DNA from: Nereocystis luetkeana
Lineage: Eukaryota > Sar > Phaeophyceae > Laminariales > Laminariaceae
Length of the DNA: 64,000 bases
Reading direction: 5' to 3'
Assembly: GCA_031213475.1 (NCBI GenBank)
Contig: JARUPZ010000023.1
Span: 9,008,157 to 9,072,156 of the forward strand
Part shown: one piece after another, positions 46,401 to 48,762 of the stretch
Position numbering within the stretch: position 1 is the first letter of the stretch
Layout: the number at the start of each line of letters is the position of its first letter
Notes under the pieces: generated by a model
Told to the model about the DNA's origin: nothing
Database searches by the model: none
What the model saw: the letters and a program-made list of their open reading frames with translations, nothing else
Position numbers and translations under genes: made by a program

Positions 46401-47180
46401 AGCTTATCTAGGTCGTGATCCTGCACAATAATATCATAACGGCGGGTCAGGATCTAGATGATCTATCTGTAGACAGACAGGTCGTGATCTGTCCCGACGT
46501 CTGAAAAATACGCTACCGTGAAACCGTGTGTGCGCTGTTCAGGGAGAGGGCGGGTCTGCATTGCCAAAGGAAGGCGATGACAATCTTCCTTCCAAGAGGC
46601 GCCGATTTAACGTCGACTACGTGGCCTTGCAGAAGAAGCTGCAGGTGGGAAATGCACTCGTCTCGACTCGATGATTATCGAAACTGAACTTGATTCGCAC
46701 TGAACTGAACCTGTGTAAATCGGAATAGACTGGAATGAACCCTAACTGAATTGGGCTGGACTGAAACTGACCTAAACAGTCGAAATTTGAGCGCGAAGAG
46801 ACAAAACCAGGAGTACTTCATATATACCAGGTATATACATCGAAGTATATGTGCCTGGTACAGCAGTATACGTGAGTGCGTTTTGCGTTTCTCAACCCGG
46901 GGCTTTCCTGTTATTCCCCACTGCTGTCTCTGCTGCTCCTGCTGCTGCCGTTGCTACTGCTGCTGCTGCTGCTGCTGCCGCCGCTACCGCCTGTTGCGAT
47001 GTACTCATGCTGAACTGCAGTTGGTGTGATGTTTTGGTGACATTTTTTTCAATTCGCCTCGGTTGTGATGGCTATCGTACCGAATGACAGGAGGAGGAGA
47101 CCCCGCGGACGACAGCATCCCAGGTCGCGGGCGAACCACGAGAGACACCTGCGGCCGCAGCTCCTGTCGTGGATGAATAA
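14182..47180 (+). CDS. Ankyrin-repeat class II-like histone deacetylase (19 exons, 33 kb)
   Basis: Predicted zinc-dependent lysine deacetylase, expected to remove acetyl groups from histones or other proteins, probably in the nucleus (KRRKTD and PSKRRRFN basic clusters). Proposed exons: 14182-14361, 19139-19428, 24441-24611, 25580-25723, 26118-26199, 26714-26976, 27078-27195, 28624-28741, 30724-30853, 33302-33434, 34521-34605, 36469-36560, 38306-38461, 39106-39342, 43529-43669, 44316-44417, 45128-45367, 46543-46644, 47091-47180. All junctions are GT-AG and phase-compatible. The order is N-terminal ankyrin repeats (TPLHVALL, TLLHLAASFG, RPLHLAALGGH, TALHLACS), a linker, then the deacetylase fold. 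Catalytic motifs seen are RPPGHHAG, GSHGFCLLNNV, VAIVDFDVHHG+NGT (zinc ligands), SAGFDAHKKD (zinc ligand) and LEGGYR (catalytic Tyr). The tail is charged, probably coiled, and ends at TAA 47178-47180. The start at 14182 is preferred; an in-frame ATG at 14173 is an alternative. Family assignment is very secure; exact borders of exons 1, 6 and 13 are less so. Confidence 0.92.
14371..14400 (+). repeat. Poly(G) tract at start of intron 1
   Basis: An almost pure G run of about 20 bases lies about ten bases inside the predicted intron 1. Its length may be unreliable in assembly. It is a strong G-quadruplex candidate next to a 5' splice site. Confidence 0.8.
18420..18455 (+). repeat. Poly(G) tract in intron 1
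   Basis: A run of more than 20 G follows GGGCGGGCGG. Part of a pattern of very long G/C homopolymers across the window. Confidence 0.85.
18750..18862 (+). repeat. (GA)n/(GGGA)n purine tract in intron 1
   Basis: A strand-asymmetric purine stretch of GGGAGG, GAGAGGG and GAGAGAGA units. It is low complexity and should not be read as coding. Confidence 0.8.
19012..19098 (+). repeat. Poly(C)-tailed repeat family B, sense copy before exon 2
   Basis: Carries CTCGAAAAGGATGCGTCGTC, then GGCAAGCAACTAATGAGTACC followed by a run of about 20 C. The same terminus, ATGAGTACGCCCC, occurs in at least nine other places. Here the C-tail lies about 40 bases upstream of the predicted acceptor of exon 2 and is pyrimidine-rich up to that point. 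Confidence 0.8.
19139..19428 (+). CDS. Deacetylase exon 2: acidic linker and ankyrin repeats
   Basis: Begins after TGCGCCAG with GEAGTQQQQ, then an acidic stretch DEEDDEHDDEYDEYDGF. Ankyrin sequence follows: EGATPLHVALLAKGLEAARLLLEAGV and EGSTAAHIALSVAS. The donor is GTGAGT at 19429. The first base of the next exon completes an Ala codon, giving ADAALKLLLDHH. Confidence 0.9.
19525..19842 (-). repeat. Copia element LTR (3' copy in element orientation)
   Basis: Shares GGTATAGACGCAGCTGGCAC, CTCATATGGAGCTACATCTA and CACATAATCCCACATCAA with the other copy at 22340-22657. By eye the two differ at a modest number of positions, which argues for an insertion that is not recent. Confidence 0.85.
20124..20396. 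mobile_element. Long palindrome nested in the Copia element
   Basis: Two arms of about 127 bp, near-perfect reverse complements, are separated by a loop of about 16 bases (ATTGTCCATCATGCGT). The outer ends read TGTCGAGTTAGCC... and ...CTAACTCGAACA. The inner ends read TGTTGGGTGGGCA and its complement. It lies exactly where the retroelement coding sequence stops. It is either a foldback element or an inverted duplication of a retroelement segment. Confidence 0.8.
20397..20709 (-). pseudogene. Copia aspartic protease fragment
   Basis: The minus-strand reading includes GWVADSGATVHVTGN, the DSGA active-site motif of retroviral-type aspartic proteases, near 20565. It continues to LLDVARVPGVRFNLFSLHAV, the usual end of this region before the gag-pre-integrase segment. 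The frame then meets the palindrome. Confidence 0.85.
20716..21690 (-). pseudogene. Copia gag, C-terminal part with altered zinc knuckle
   Basis: Upstream on the minus strand is a UBN2-like gag segment, MAEDENPLLFLGRVDKAAHE, which ends at a stop. A Gln-rich stretch from a CTG run near 21180-21240 follows. The knuckle near 20868-20907 reads CFRGGKPGHNVAAC. The second Cys of the usual C-X2-C-X4-H-X4-C is Gly, so zinc binding should be lost. The reading needs several frame changes. Confidence 0.8.
21692..22335 (-). pseudogene. Copia gag, N-terminal part, frameshifted
   Basis: One frame gives a coiled-coil-like SEKMLKMQEKIDVLERMIEE. A second frame continues with PPKFDNIEAHFSMWRSKFEAY, which is typical of Copia gag. 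The shift between them falls around a C/G homopolymer near 22105, so it may be a slippage or sequencing artefact rather than a true lesion. Confidence 0.8.
22340..22657 (-). repeat. Copia element LTR (5' copy in element orientation)
   Basis: Direct repeat of the LTR at 19525-19842. The gag reading begins immediately internal to it, as expected for a 5' LTR on the minus strand. Confidence 0.85.
22897..22986 (-). repeat. Poly(C)-tailed repeat family A, antisense fragment
   Basis: Contains GTGCTCGACACCATGCGTGG, TCGTATGACCATA and TGCCGGGACGGAGC, then a poly-G run, so it is a family A internal segment in minus orientation. Confidence 0.65.
23126..23481 (-). repeat. Cluster of family A and B repeats, antisense
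   Basis: One partial family A end (TGTACTCGATATCATGCATGG) is followed by three tandem family B copies. Each B copy begins with a poly-G run and GTACTCAT(C/T)TGTTGC. One B copy contains TTATTAATAGTC where the others read TTAGTC, an example of the TA-TTAA-TA insertion. Confidence 0.75.
23482..24024 (-). repeat. Poly(C)-tailed repeat family A, full-length antisense copy
   Basis: Inverse of the copy at 1420-1961 over essentially its whole length, including the T-rich stretch and the TATATAAAATAGGGGG-like end. It is the best pair for defining the true 5' end of the family. Confidence 0.8.
24441..24611 (+). CDS. Deacetylase exon 3: ankyrin repeats
   Basis: Acceptor TTCGTCGCAG at 24440. Translation AALKLLLDHHHDVSVKDDRG then QTLLHLAASFGLDDAIGTLL, a clear ankyrin unit with the T-L-L-H-L-A-A core. 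The donor is GTGTGA at 24612 in phase 2. Confidence 0.92.
24640..24762 (+). repeat. (CTACTG)n/(CTG)n trinucleotide tract
   Basis: Degenerate CTG/CTA triplets run from just after the donor of exon 3 up to a TA-type MITE. Low complexity, intronic. Confidence 0.75.
24763..24865 (+). mobile_element. TA-type MITE (family M1)
   Basis: Ends TACGGGGGACCATAGTTAATAG and its reverse complement (TATGGTCCCCCGTA), about 27 bp each. A shared interior reads CCTATATATTTAAC...TTTTACTAACAATAT in other copies. About 103 bp with terminal TA. Confidence 0.85.
24988..25085. mobile_element. TTAA-type MITE (family M2), intact TTAA flanks
   Basis: TTAACCCTTCTAGGACCACAG at left and GTGCGGTTTTAAAAGGGTTAA at right are inverted. 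TTAA on both sides is the target-site duplication that the piggyBac superfamily makes. No transposase seen. Confidence 0.8.
25380..25522 (+). repeat. (CCCT)n pyrimidine microsatellite before exon 4
   Basis: A nearly pure CCTCCCTCCC run of about 120 bases. It ends 55 bases upstream of the exon 4 acceptor and may act as an extended polypyrimidine tract. Confidence 0.85.
25580..25723 (+). CDS. Deacetylase exon 4: ankyrin repeats
   Basis: Acceptor GCGATTAAG at 25579. The split codon gives R-PLHLAALGGHVGATEALIAAG, then NLHGNTALHLACSKARWGVA. These are two consecutive ankyrin units with good consensus. The donor is GTGTGT at 25724. Confidence 0.93.
25732..25975 (+). repeat. (CTGT)n microsatellite in intron 4
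   Basis: About 240 bases of CTGT/TCTG units with interruptions begin within ten bases of the exon 4 donor. It is open in several frames purely through its composition. Confidence 0.85.
26118..26199 (+). CDS. Deacetylase exon 5: last ankyrin half-unit
   Basis: Acceptor GTGTCAAG at 26117. Translation (R)VLLDKGSAKVASKNKSKQTPPEVAYKQ completes the ankyrin array. The donor is GTGCGG at 26200 in phase 0; a second in-frame possibility lies at GTAGGT about 32 bases on. Phase and the next exon favour the first. Confidence 0.82.
26714..26976 (+). CDS. Deacetylase exon 6: linker with Thr run and nuclear signal
   Basis: Acceptor CCGCCGCAG at 26713. Starts GLHIPDSLPELQREGGG, then about eleven Thr encoded by ACC/ACT triplets. 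An acidic stretch follows, then GGSRKRRKTDNAQVKAKAKW, a bipartite nuclear-import-like cluster. I end it at the donor GTCGGG (26977), which restores frame to the next exon; otherwise the G-rich stretch shifts frame. Confidence 0.78.
26977..27077 (+). other. Predicted 101-bp G-rich mini-intron
   Basis: Between the donor GTCGGG and the acceptor TTCCTCGAG lies almost pure GGGA/GGGG sequence. Removing exactly 101 bases joins HFPAAGSG to TAILHHPLCLEHHSC in frame. The alternative is an exonic G run of wrong length in the assembly. Confidence 0.5.
27078..27195 (+). CDS. Deacetylase exon 7: start of catalytic domain
   Basis: Translation TAILHHPLCLEHHSCPPIRRSS then PENVKRLEVIYDE. This matches the N-terminal catalytic-domain signature of class II-type deacetylases, a conserved H...H plus the R-L helix. 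The donor is GTACGG at 27196 in phase 0. Confidence 0.88.
27600..28093 (+). repeat. G run, then C-rich low-complexity stretch
   Basis: A poly-G run at 27611-27630 and a long CCCCTCC/CCCAACC stretch at 27850-28018. The second ends in a family B-like tail (GGAGCACCAAAATGTTGGAGG) and a C run at 28072-28080. No coding content believed. Confidence 0.7.
28094..28374 (+). repeat. Poly(C)-tailed repeat family A, sense copy, longest C tail
   Basis: Starts near CCGGAAATTAAAATAACTC and ends ATCGAGTA plus about 32 C (28343-28374). It lies in intron 7 in sense orientation, immediately followed by a family B copy. Confidence 0.8.
28375..28511 (+). repeat. Poly(C)-tailed repeat family B, sense copy before exon 8
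   Basis: Begins TACACGCCCAATATGCTATGA, includes CTCGAAAGGAATATGTGGTC and ends AATTAGTACGCCCCCCCC. C-rich sequence continues toward the exon 8 acceptor about 110 bases away. Confidence 0.8.
28624..28741 (+). CDS. Deacetylase exon 8
   Basis: Acceptor GGGTGGGCAG at 28623. Translation DSGVLRADEFAALDWESNPS then QLSDVLRVHDYAYVEKL. L-x-x-V-H-x-x-x-Y-V is a conserved deacetylase helix. The donor is GTGGGT at 28742 in phase 1. Confidence 0.9.
28945..29189 (+). mobile_element. MITE family M3 (CGTTCTACGATAGAGGT ends)
   Basis: About 245 bp. The left end is GGCGTTTTACGATAGAGGTT and the right end CTACCTCTATCGTAAAACGC. The interior has GACTTCAGCAAAAATCAAAT and CCCATGGCCCAAG, shared with 35165. Inverse copies are at 31704 and 39372. 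Confidence 0.8.
29361..30170 (+). repeat. Perfect 10-bp satellite, CTTGGCTTGC x 80
   Basis: One imperfect unit (29361-29370) is followed by 80 identical copies of CTTGGCTTGC (29371-30170). A 10-bp unit read in triplets gives a 10-residue period with no stop in any frame on either strand. The long open frames across it (LALACLGLPW; KPRQAKASQG) are therefore artefacts of the repeat. It lies in intron 8 of the deacetylase and is probably young, as no unit has diverged. Copy number may be compressed in assembly. Confidence 0.98.
30478..30573 (+). repeat. Poly(C)-tailed repeat family A, sense fragment before exon 9
   Basis: ACGTGCTCCGTCCTGGCATTG through ACGGCCATGCGTGATAATGAGT, then ACAACCCCCCCC. 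It is about 150 bases upstream of the exon 9 acceptor, with further CCCACCCACCC between. Confidence 0.7.
30724..30853 (+). CDS. Deacetylase exon 9
   Basis: Acceptor CTCAATGCAG at 30723. Translation (E)RLCSSIPANPHELSHLDGDT then AVSRNSFEAAMRAAGAVCDA. D-x-D-T plus the S-x-x-A-A-x-x-A-A-G helix are typical of class II catalytic domains. The donor is GTGACC at 30854 in phase 2. Confidence 0.92.
30931..30960 (+). repeat. (TC)n microsatellite
   Basis: About 14 TC dinucleotides in intron 9. Confidence 0.9.
31104..31213 (+). mobile_element. TA-type MITE (family M1), degenerate right end
   Basis: The left end TACGGGGGGCCATATTAAAGAG is clear and the interior TTTTTACTAACAATTTTCGG matches. The right end reads TTTACCATGGCCGTCGAGG, so the inverted repeat is partly lost. 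Confidence 0.7.
31219..31434 (+). mobile_element. SINE-like retroposon copy with poly(A) tail
   Basis: Shares GAGGAGCCTGCTATGTGACC then CGGAATCTGAGT with the copies at 3636 and 49353. It ends in a run of about 16 A (around 31417), passing into (CAA)n at 31430-31457. Confidence 0.65.
31585..31700 (-). mobile_element. MITE family M4 fragment
   Basis: GTGGTCCCTATCTTATGTAGTG and ATGCGCCAGCCAACTC...CCGGCACTACGGCGG match the family seen at 11830 and 35848. Truncated on its right by a family M3 element. Confidence 0.55.
31704..31940 (-). mobile_element. MITE family M3, inverse copy
   Basis: GCGTTCTACGATGGAGGTAGCA at left and AGGGTGAACCTCTATCGTG at right, the reverse of the copy at 28945. The interior (GGCCAATCTTGTTTAAAAAA) matches the copy at 39372. 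Confidence 0.75.
32541..32635. mobile_element. TTAA-type MITE (family M2)
   Basis: AACCCTTTTGGCACCGCAGTCC at left and GGACTGCAGTCCTAAAAGGATT at right, about 95 bp. It lies directly beside a second M2 copy at 32636. Confidence 0.75.
32636..32826. mobile_element. TTAA-type MITE (M2) split by a TA-type MITE
   Basis: The left half ends GTTTCGGGGACAAACTG. The right half resumes AAGTCAGGATTTGAGTGATTT and ends GACTGCGGTCCTAAAAGGATT. Between them lies a complete M1 element, which shows that M1 inserted later. Confidence 0.8.
32671..32768 (+). mobile_element. TA-type MITE (M1) nested in an M2 copy
   Basis: TACGGGGGACCATATTAAATAG to TTTACTCCCGTA. The right inverted end has a small deletion of the GGTC part. 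Confidence 0.8.
32980..33092 (-). mobile_element. TA-type MITE (M1), inverse orientation
   Basis: TACGGGGGACCATAGTTAGTAG at left, CTATTAACTATGGTCTCCCGTA at right. The interior CCAAATATTGTTAGTAAA is the reverse complement of the interior in forward copies. Confidence 0.8.
33302..33434 (+). CDS. Deacetylase exon 10: His-His active-site exon
   Basis: Acceptor GAGCGTGCAG at 33301. Translation (R)VMTGKNRNAFCAVRPPGHHAG, then GNDAHGSHGFCLLNNV. RPPGHHA carries the two active-site histidines and GSHGFC the catalytic-channel residues. The donor is GTGTGT at 33435 in phase 0. Confidence 0.95.
33625..33721. mobile_element. TTAA-type MITE (M2), best-preserved copy
   Basis: TTAACCCTTTTAGAACCGCAG at left and GACTGCGGTTCTAAAGGGGTTAA at right, with TTAA on both sides. 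Arms of about 38 bp are separated by a short A/T-rich loop. Confidence 0.85.
33910..33936 (+). repeat. Poly(G) tract in intron 10
   Basis: A run of about 20 G after GGGAGG. Intronic. Confidence 0.85.
34521..34605 (+). CDS. Deacetylase exon 11: zinc-ligand exon
   Basis: Acceptor TCTTACAG at 34520. Translation AIGAAYARCIHRHTGVDRVA then IVDFDVHH, carrying the conserved D-F-D-V-H-H. The donor is GTAAGG at 34606, splitting the Gly codon of HHG-NGT. Two decayed copies of this exon end lie downstream at 34909 and 35436. Confidence 0.94.
34720..34835 (+). mobile_element. TA-type MITE (M1) carrying a TACCAGGTA insertion
   Basis: Standard ends. Where other copies read AATAGGACC this one reads AATACCAGGTAGGACC: CCAGG plus a duplicated TA has been added at a TA step (34744-34752). 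It is key evidence for the insertion model. Confidence 0.85.
34909..35060 (+). pseudogene. Decayed duplicate of deacetylase exon 11
   Basis: GAGTGGCGATTGTGGGTGTC then GGTGTGCCACAAATGG parallels exon 11 (GAGTGGCGATAGTCGATTTC, GATGTGCACCACGGTAAGG). The donor GT is lost and the conserved residues are altered. Similarity to the third copy at 35436 continues into what was intron sequence (AAGGCTT..., AAAAGGGTTCG). Confidence 0.75.
35165..35407 (+). mobile_element. MITE family M3 copy
   Basis: GGCGTTCTACGATAGAGTTTCA to CTACCTCTATCGTAGAACG, matching the copy at 28945 nearly throughout. It sits between the second and third copies of the exon 11 remnant. Confidence 0.85.
35436..35560 (+). pseudogene. 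Second decayed duplicate of deacetylase exon 11
   Basis: GAGTGGCGATCGTGGATGTC then AACGTGCACCACAATAGAGG. The reading VAIVDVNVHHN keeps the motif shape of VAIVDFDVHHG, but the donor is replaced by AATAGAG. It resembles the copy at 34909 more than the true exon, so it arose by a further duplication. Confidence 0.8.
35707..35810 (-). mobile_element. TA-type MITE (M1), inverse orientation
   Basis: TACGGGGGACCTTAGTAAATAG to CTATTAACTATGGTCCGCCGTA. Confidence 0.8.
35848..36050 (+). mobile_element. MITE family M4 copy
   Basis: GTGGTCCCTCTAGAGTATAGG at left. The interior GTGCTGTTAATTGTGCCGGCT and TGGCTGGCGCATATG is shared with 45607. It also carries a TACTGCTGTA near 36034. Confidence 0.75.
36469..36560 (+). 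CDS. Deacetylase exon 12
   Basis: Acceptor CGCCTCAG at 36468. Translation (G)NGTEEIVKALVPRVEEAKIH then THFCSGTLQQ. It completes the HHGNGT motif that lines the active site. The donor is GTGAGG at 36561 in phase 0. Confidence 0.93.
36561..36800 (+). repeat. (GTTGGT)n/(GGT)n microsatellite at start of intron 12
   Basis: About 240 bases of GGTGTT/GGTGGT units begin right at the donor of exon 12. G-rich on the sense strand. Confidence 0.9.
37565..38049 (+). repeat. Three family B poly(C)-tailed copies in tandem, sense
   Basis: Copies end near 37640, 37825 and 38049. Each has GATGCGTGGTC, then GGCAAGCAA, and a final GTAC plus C or C-rich tail. The last is the most complete: ATATATGGAAACAACG, AGCGCCCAATTGTTGGAGGT, GTCTCGAAAGGG, then ATGAGTACG and about 20 C. 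Confidence 0.8.
38103..38272 (+). repeat. Poly(C)-tailed repeat family A, sense copy before exon 13
   Basis: TTCGGCGCTTCGCGCTTGG through CTATCGATTACA and about 13 C (38260-38272). The tail runs through CCTCCCCTTCCCGCC to the exon 13 acceptor only 33 bases away. Confidence 0.85.
38306..38461 (+). CDS. Deacetylase exon 13
   Basis: Acceptor CGCGACCAG at 38305. Translation VAYKPWLNQEDPEKCLFVSVHG, then NMQGGWFYPGSGETTDCPIDG. F-V-S-V-H plus W-F-Y-P-G-S-G is the conserved core strand and loop. I end it at an in-phase GTCAGT (38462), which gives CPIDG-PLVLDVGMPLP of normal family length. A later GTAAAA (38703) would add about 80 residues of Gly/Glu-rich sequence, but its phase does not match the next exon. 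Confidence 0.85.
38520..38680 (+). repeat. G-rich low-complexity stretch in intron 13
   Basis: GGGGAAGGG, GGGGGAGG and GGCGGCGGC units with several G runs. Open as Gly/Glu-rich frames but most likely intronic. Confidence 0.75.
38765..38858 (+). mobile_element. MITE family M4 fragment
   Basis: TGCCGGTTGCCGCTATAGTGCC and GGCGCATATACACTGGCACTAT. Where relatives read ACTATTAACAGCACAC this copy reads ACTACTGTAACAGCACAC, an apparent CTG-containing footprint. Confidence 0.6.
38955..39033 (+). repeat. Poly(C)-tailed repeat family A, sense copy before exon 14
   Basis: GCGAGGGTCTATGGTCATAC, then TCTCCTATCGAGGACAACCCCC. C-rich CCCTCCCTCC continues to about 39074, 30 bases from the exon 14 acceptor. 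Confidence 0.75.
39106..39342 (+). CDS. Deacetylase exon 14: SAGFDAH exon
   Basis: Acceptor AAAATAAG at 39105. Translation PLVLDVGMPLPESDD, then HRWRDVYRNDILPKLAAFNP, DVILVSAGFDAHKKDSINFG and YIGLLEEDYEWVTQQLVQ. The Asp of SAGFDAH is the third zinc ligand. The donor is GTGGGA at 39343 in phase 0. Confidence 0.95.
39372..39615 (-). mobile_element. MITE family M3, inverse copy
   Basis: GCGTTCACCGATAGAGGTAG to GGTGAACCTCTACCGTAGAACG. The interior GCCAATCTTGTTTCGAAAAA matches 31704. Confidence 0.8.
39616..40740 (-). repeat. Antisense cluster of family A and B repeats
   Basis: At least four family A ends lie here (near 39625, 39750, 40130 and 40315, the last running to about 40725), plus one family B copy at 39775-39945. 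All are antisense, each starting at a poly-G run. GTGTACCCGTGTACTCGTG tandem units lie at 39710-39750 and 39967-39995. TACCAGGTA interrupts the B copy at 39920, where the complete copy reads a TATATA run. Confidence 0.75.
41230..42070 (+). repeat. Tandem array, unit of about 130-150 bp, about six copies
   Basis: Units share CAATCAACCAATGGCTA, GCGACC, then GTCTCGTTCACAGATAGTGC, ATGCCAACCATTATTCGAAA and ACTAACCCTGAGCCAATCAG. The CAGATAG-like marks fall near 41325, 41445, 41581, 41730, 41910 and 42044. Intronic, diverged. Confidence 0.8.
42140..42185 (+). repeat. (GAAC)n microsatellite
   Basis: GAACGAACGAGCGAACGGAC and further units. It starts the ATGGAACGAAC-rich region that continues to exon 15. 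Confidence 0.8.
42322..42590. mobile_element. Foldback element with inverted ends of about 31 bp
   Basis: GTGCAGGAGCGGCCTGCACG at left and TTTTGTGCAGGCCTCTCCTGC at right are imperfect reverse complements, and each end contains its own smaller hairpin. The interior has AACCCGAACCCTAACCCC, telomere-like, near 42418. Confidence 0.6.
42748..42812 (+). pseudogene. Decayed duplicate of the start of deacetylase exon 15
   Basis: GTGAAGGTGGCCGACAAGTG, then CAGCCAGGGAGCGCTGGTGTC and GGTGCTAGAAGGGGGC parallel exon 15 (AAGGTGGCCAACAAGTGCTG, GGTGTCGGTGCTGGAGGGGGG). The flanking ATGGAAC repeat is duplicated with it. Similarity is lost after LEGG. Confidence 0.8.
42914..43025 (-). mobile_element. TA-type MITE (M1) carrying a TACCAGGTA insertion
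   Basis: Its right end reads TTTACTACCAGGTATGGTCC where other copies read TTTACTATGGTCC: CCAGG plus a TA is added at the TA step (43005-43013). A TATTAATA follows directly after its end. Confidence 0.85.
43529..43669 (+). CDS. Deacetylase exon 15: catalytic tyrosine exon
   Basis: Acceptor ACTGCTGAAG at 43528. Translation VANKCCQGRLVSVLEGGYRI, then NGGIVSAFGRSVAGHVRALV and DGCESRQ. The Tyr in LEGGY is the transition-state residue of the family. The donor is GTGCTT at 43670 in phase 0. Confidence 0.94.
43725..43960 (+). repeat. (GGTTTT)-rich low-complexity stretch in intron 15
   Basis: Degenerate TTTGGTTTGG/TTCGTTTTGG units, G/T rich on the sense strand. Confidence 0.6.
44316..44417 (+). CDS. 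Deacetylase exon 16: charged helix
   Basis: Acceptor GGTGTCTCAG at 44315. Translation EWSPADAAWESNFERRLLQE, then RERKRQLRLEQQLQ, a long amphipathic charged helix likely to be coiled coil. The donor is GTGTGT at 44418. Confidence 0.88.
44781..44880. mobile_element. TTAA-type MITE (M2), diverged
   Basis: TTAACCTCTTTAGAACTTCAG at left and GGCTGGAGTTCTAAAAA at right. Only one TTAA remains. Confidence 0.6.
45090..45113 (+). repeat. (CACG)n microsatellite before exon 17
   Basis: About six CACG units ending 14 bases from the exon 17 acceptor region. Confidence 0.85.
45128..45367 (+). CDS. Deacetylase exon 17: helix and Thr/Ala-rich linker
   Basis: Acceptor TTCTCGGAAG at 45127. Translation AMKERENQLREAMLTEETNN, then Ala-rich sequence, a Thr run and Ala/Val-rich sequence. 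It continues the charged helix of exon 16. The donor is GTGATT at 45368 in phase 0. Confidence 0.82.
45607..45815 (+). mobile_element. MITE family M4, most complete copy
   Basis: GTGGTCCCCTCTATAGTGCC at left. The interior GTGCTGTTAACAATGCCGGCT and a right part CCGGCACTATAGCGGCAAC. About 205 bp, no coding content. Confidence 0.75.
46199..46503 (+). mobile_element. MITE-like element family M5
   Basis: Ends CGTCGGACAACTCATCAAT and GTGATCTGTCCCGACGTC form short inverted repeats. The interior is full of ATGATCTAG and AACGGC...GATCTAG motifs. Related to 48505-48762. Confidence 0.55.
46543..46644 (+). CDS. Deacetylase exon 18: basic cluster
   Basis: Acceptor TGCGCTGTTCAG at 46542. Translation GEGGSALPKEGDDNLPSKRR, then RFNVDYVALQKKLQ. 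PSKRRRFN is a plausible nuclear-import signal. The donor is GTGGGA at 46645 in phase 0. Confidence 0.88.
47091..47180 (+). CDS. Deacetylase exon 19: terminal exon with stop
   Basis: Acceptor CGAATGACAG at 47090. Translation EEETPRTTASQVAGEPRETP, then AAAAPVVDE and TAA at 47178-47180. In-frame and phase-compatible with exon 18. No clear AATAAA follows within about 100 bases. Confidence 0.85.
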   Translation, partial: EEETPRTTASQVAGEPRETPAAAAPVVDE

Positions 47181-47225
47181 GTGTTCCAAAGTTTTGTTCA
47201 GTTATAGAGGCGGTGGCGCCTTGCT

Positions 47226-47318
47226 TAAATCCCTTTAGAACTGCAACCCACGTTTTGGAAACAAGCTACTTGGAATTACAGTTGTTTTTTTTCGCAGTGG
47301 TCCAAAGGGTTTTTAAGG
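47226..47318. mobile_element. TTAA-type MITE (M2), diverged
   Basis: AAATCCCTTTAGAACTGCAACCC at left and CAGTGGTCCAAAGGGTTTTTA at right, just beyond the deacetylase stop. It may lie in the 3' untranslated region. Confidence 0.55.
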
Positions 47319-47404
47319 GAGGAGAAAGGAGGGGGGGGGGGGGCAGGGCGTGATAGTAACACGTGGGTGGATTACGAGCGTTTCAAGGGTTTGTTTAATA
47401 GGTT

Positions 47405-47665
47405 TTATGCTCAGGGATACCTGGGTATTAAACCCGGTTGTTTTGCTCATACTCGGGGTACCAGGTATGTACCGGAGTATCCCCAGAGTATATACGCGGC
47501 TACCTCCAGGGTACATACCCGGGTACCCCCAGAATATATTCCCGGGAACCCCCAGGGTATATATCCGGGTACTCCCAGAGTATATACCCGGGTACCCCCA
47601 TGTTAAATACCCGGGTAACCCCAGGGTATATACCCCGGTACCCCCAGAGTATATACCCTACTAAA
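47405..47665 (+). repeat. Minisatellite, 27-bp-scale unit (CCCAGAGTATATACCCGGGTA)
   Basis: About nine units of CCCAG(A/G)GTATATACCCGGGTAC. A TACCAGGTA is embedded near its left end (47459). The peptide YPRVYTRVPPEYIPGYP seen across it is a repeat artefact. Confidence 0.85.
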
Positions 47666-48504
47666 CACACCCATGAGTTTTTATGGTCGGCGTCTGATTA
47701 TTATAGTGTCTGTCCGGAACCCGAAGCTTGGATGTTTTCATGTTTTGGTGCTTTTGATGTCGACGTCGACAGGTTTTTTACTTTTTTATTTGTCGTAGCC
47801 GTATATATATGATTAAGAGGCTCGTGTCGGTTGCTCTCTTCTGCCCCCTCGCCCCCCTCGCCTTCCCCCTCTTTATCGTTTTTCGGGTCGGCGTGGGTGC
47901 GTGCTTTCCCCCCCCCCCCCGTAATTAGTCTGGGCGAATAATCGAAATACCCGCAGATAGATGCAGATGACCATCTGCGACGGTTTTATACACCTCCTTC
48001 TCCTGCTTGGGCGCCATTAGTGGGTGACGAATGAAGAAAGGTGAACAACATTAGGTATCCAATAGATAGTAGGTCGGCTGTACGACTGCTGTGGCGGACG
48101 TGCACGTACAGTACTGCGTAGCTTGGACGGGTTTTGCACGGATAGGGGAAGCGAGGGGGGCGGGGGGGGGGGAAGGGGCGGCTGCTTGAGCGTGTCTCTC
48201 CTGTTTTTGGCGGTGCTGTGGGTGCGGTGGAGTCTTGGTGCGTTGAGGTGGACCGGTCGGTCGACCTACCGACCGATCGACCTCTCTCTACCGACCGGCT
48301 GCCGCTAAAAAAGTCGGGCAAGAACAAAGAAAATATTAATAGTCGTGCGCACTCGTTTATGCCTTGTGCGGTACTACTCTCGTTAGCTATGGATGTTGCA
48401 CGATAATCGGCCTCAGTACGGTGCGAAACCCGGTCGACAAGAAACAAAATCTATGCCATACGATTCCGATAGTCGATACCCGGCACGTCGAAAGCTTTCA
48501 CACC
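47666..48504. other. Intergenic, no gene recognised
   Basis: Contains a C run (47910-47920), a GGTCGG/GACC-rich stretch with imperfect inverted symmetry at 48249-48300, and one TATTAATA near 48332. Nothing coding identified. Confidence 0.4.
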
Positions 48505-48762
48505 TTGGACAAATCATCGATTCCTACTTGAATGATCTAGGTGTTTTACGGCAGATATCTCTTTCTCGTATGTATGATTCAGCTCATGTCGCCGGGTGGG
48601 CGCCGTATCGCCTGCATCATCTATCTAAATCTGTAGCACATGATCCATGGGTCGGGTCTGTACTACTGATATGCAGATCCTGCACAACCTCTCAAAACGG
48701 CAAATAAGCGACGAGCTTTACAGTAGTACATAGATGATCTACAGATCGTGATTTGTCCGAGG
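48505..48762 (+). mobile_element. MITE-like element family M5
   Basis: Ends CCTTGGACAAATCATCGAT and GATCGTGATTTGTCCGAGG are inverted repeats. The interior shares GCTCATGTCGCCGGGTGGG-type and ATCCTGCACAA...AACGGC motifs with 46199. Confidence 0.6.

Noticed and set aside
47438-47812. Open frames of YPRVYTRVPPEYIPGYP type
   Set aside because: They arise from the 27-base-scale minisatellite and have no flanking coding sequence.
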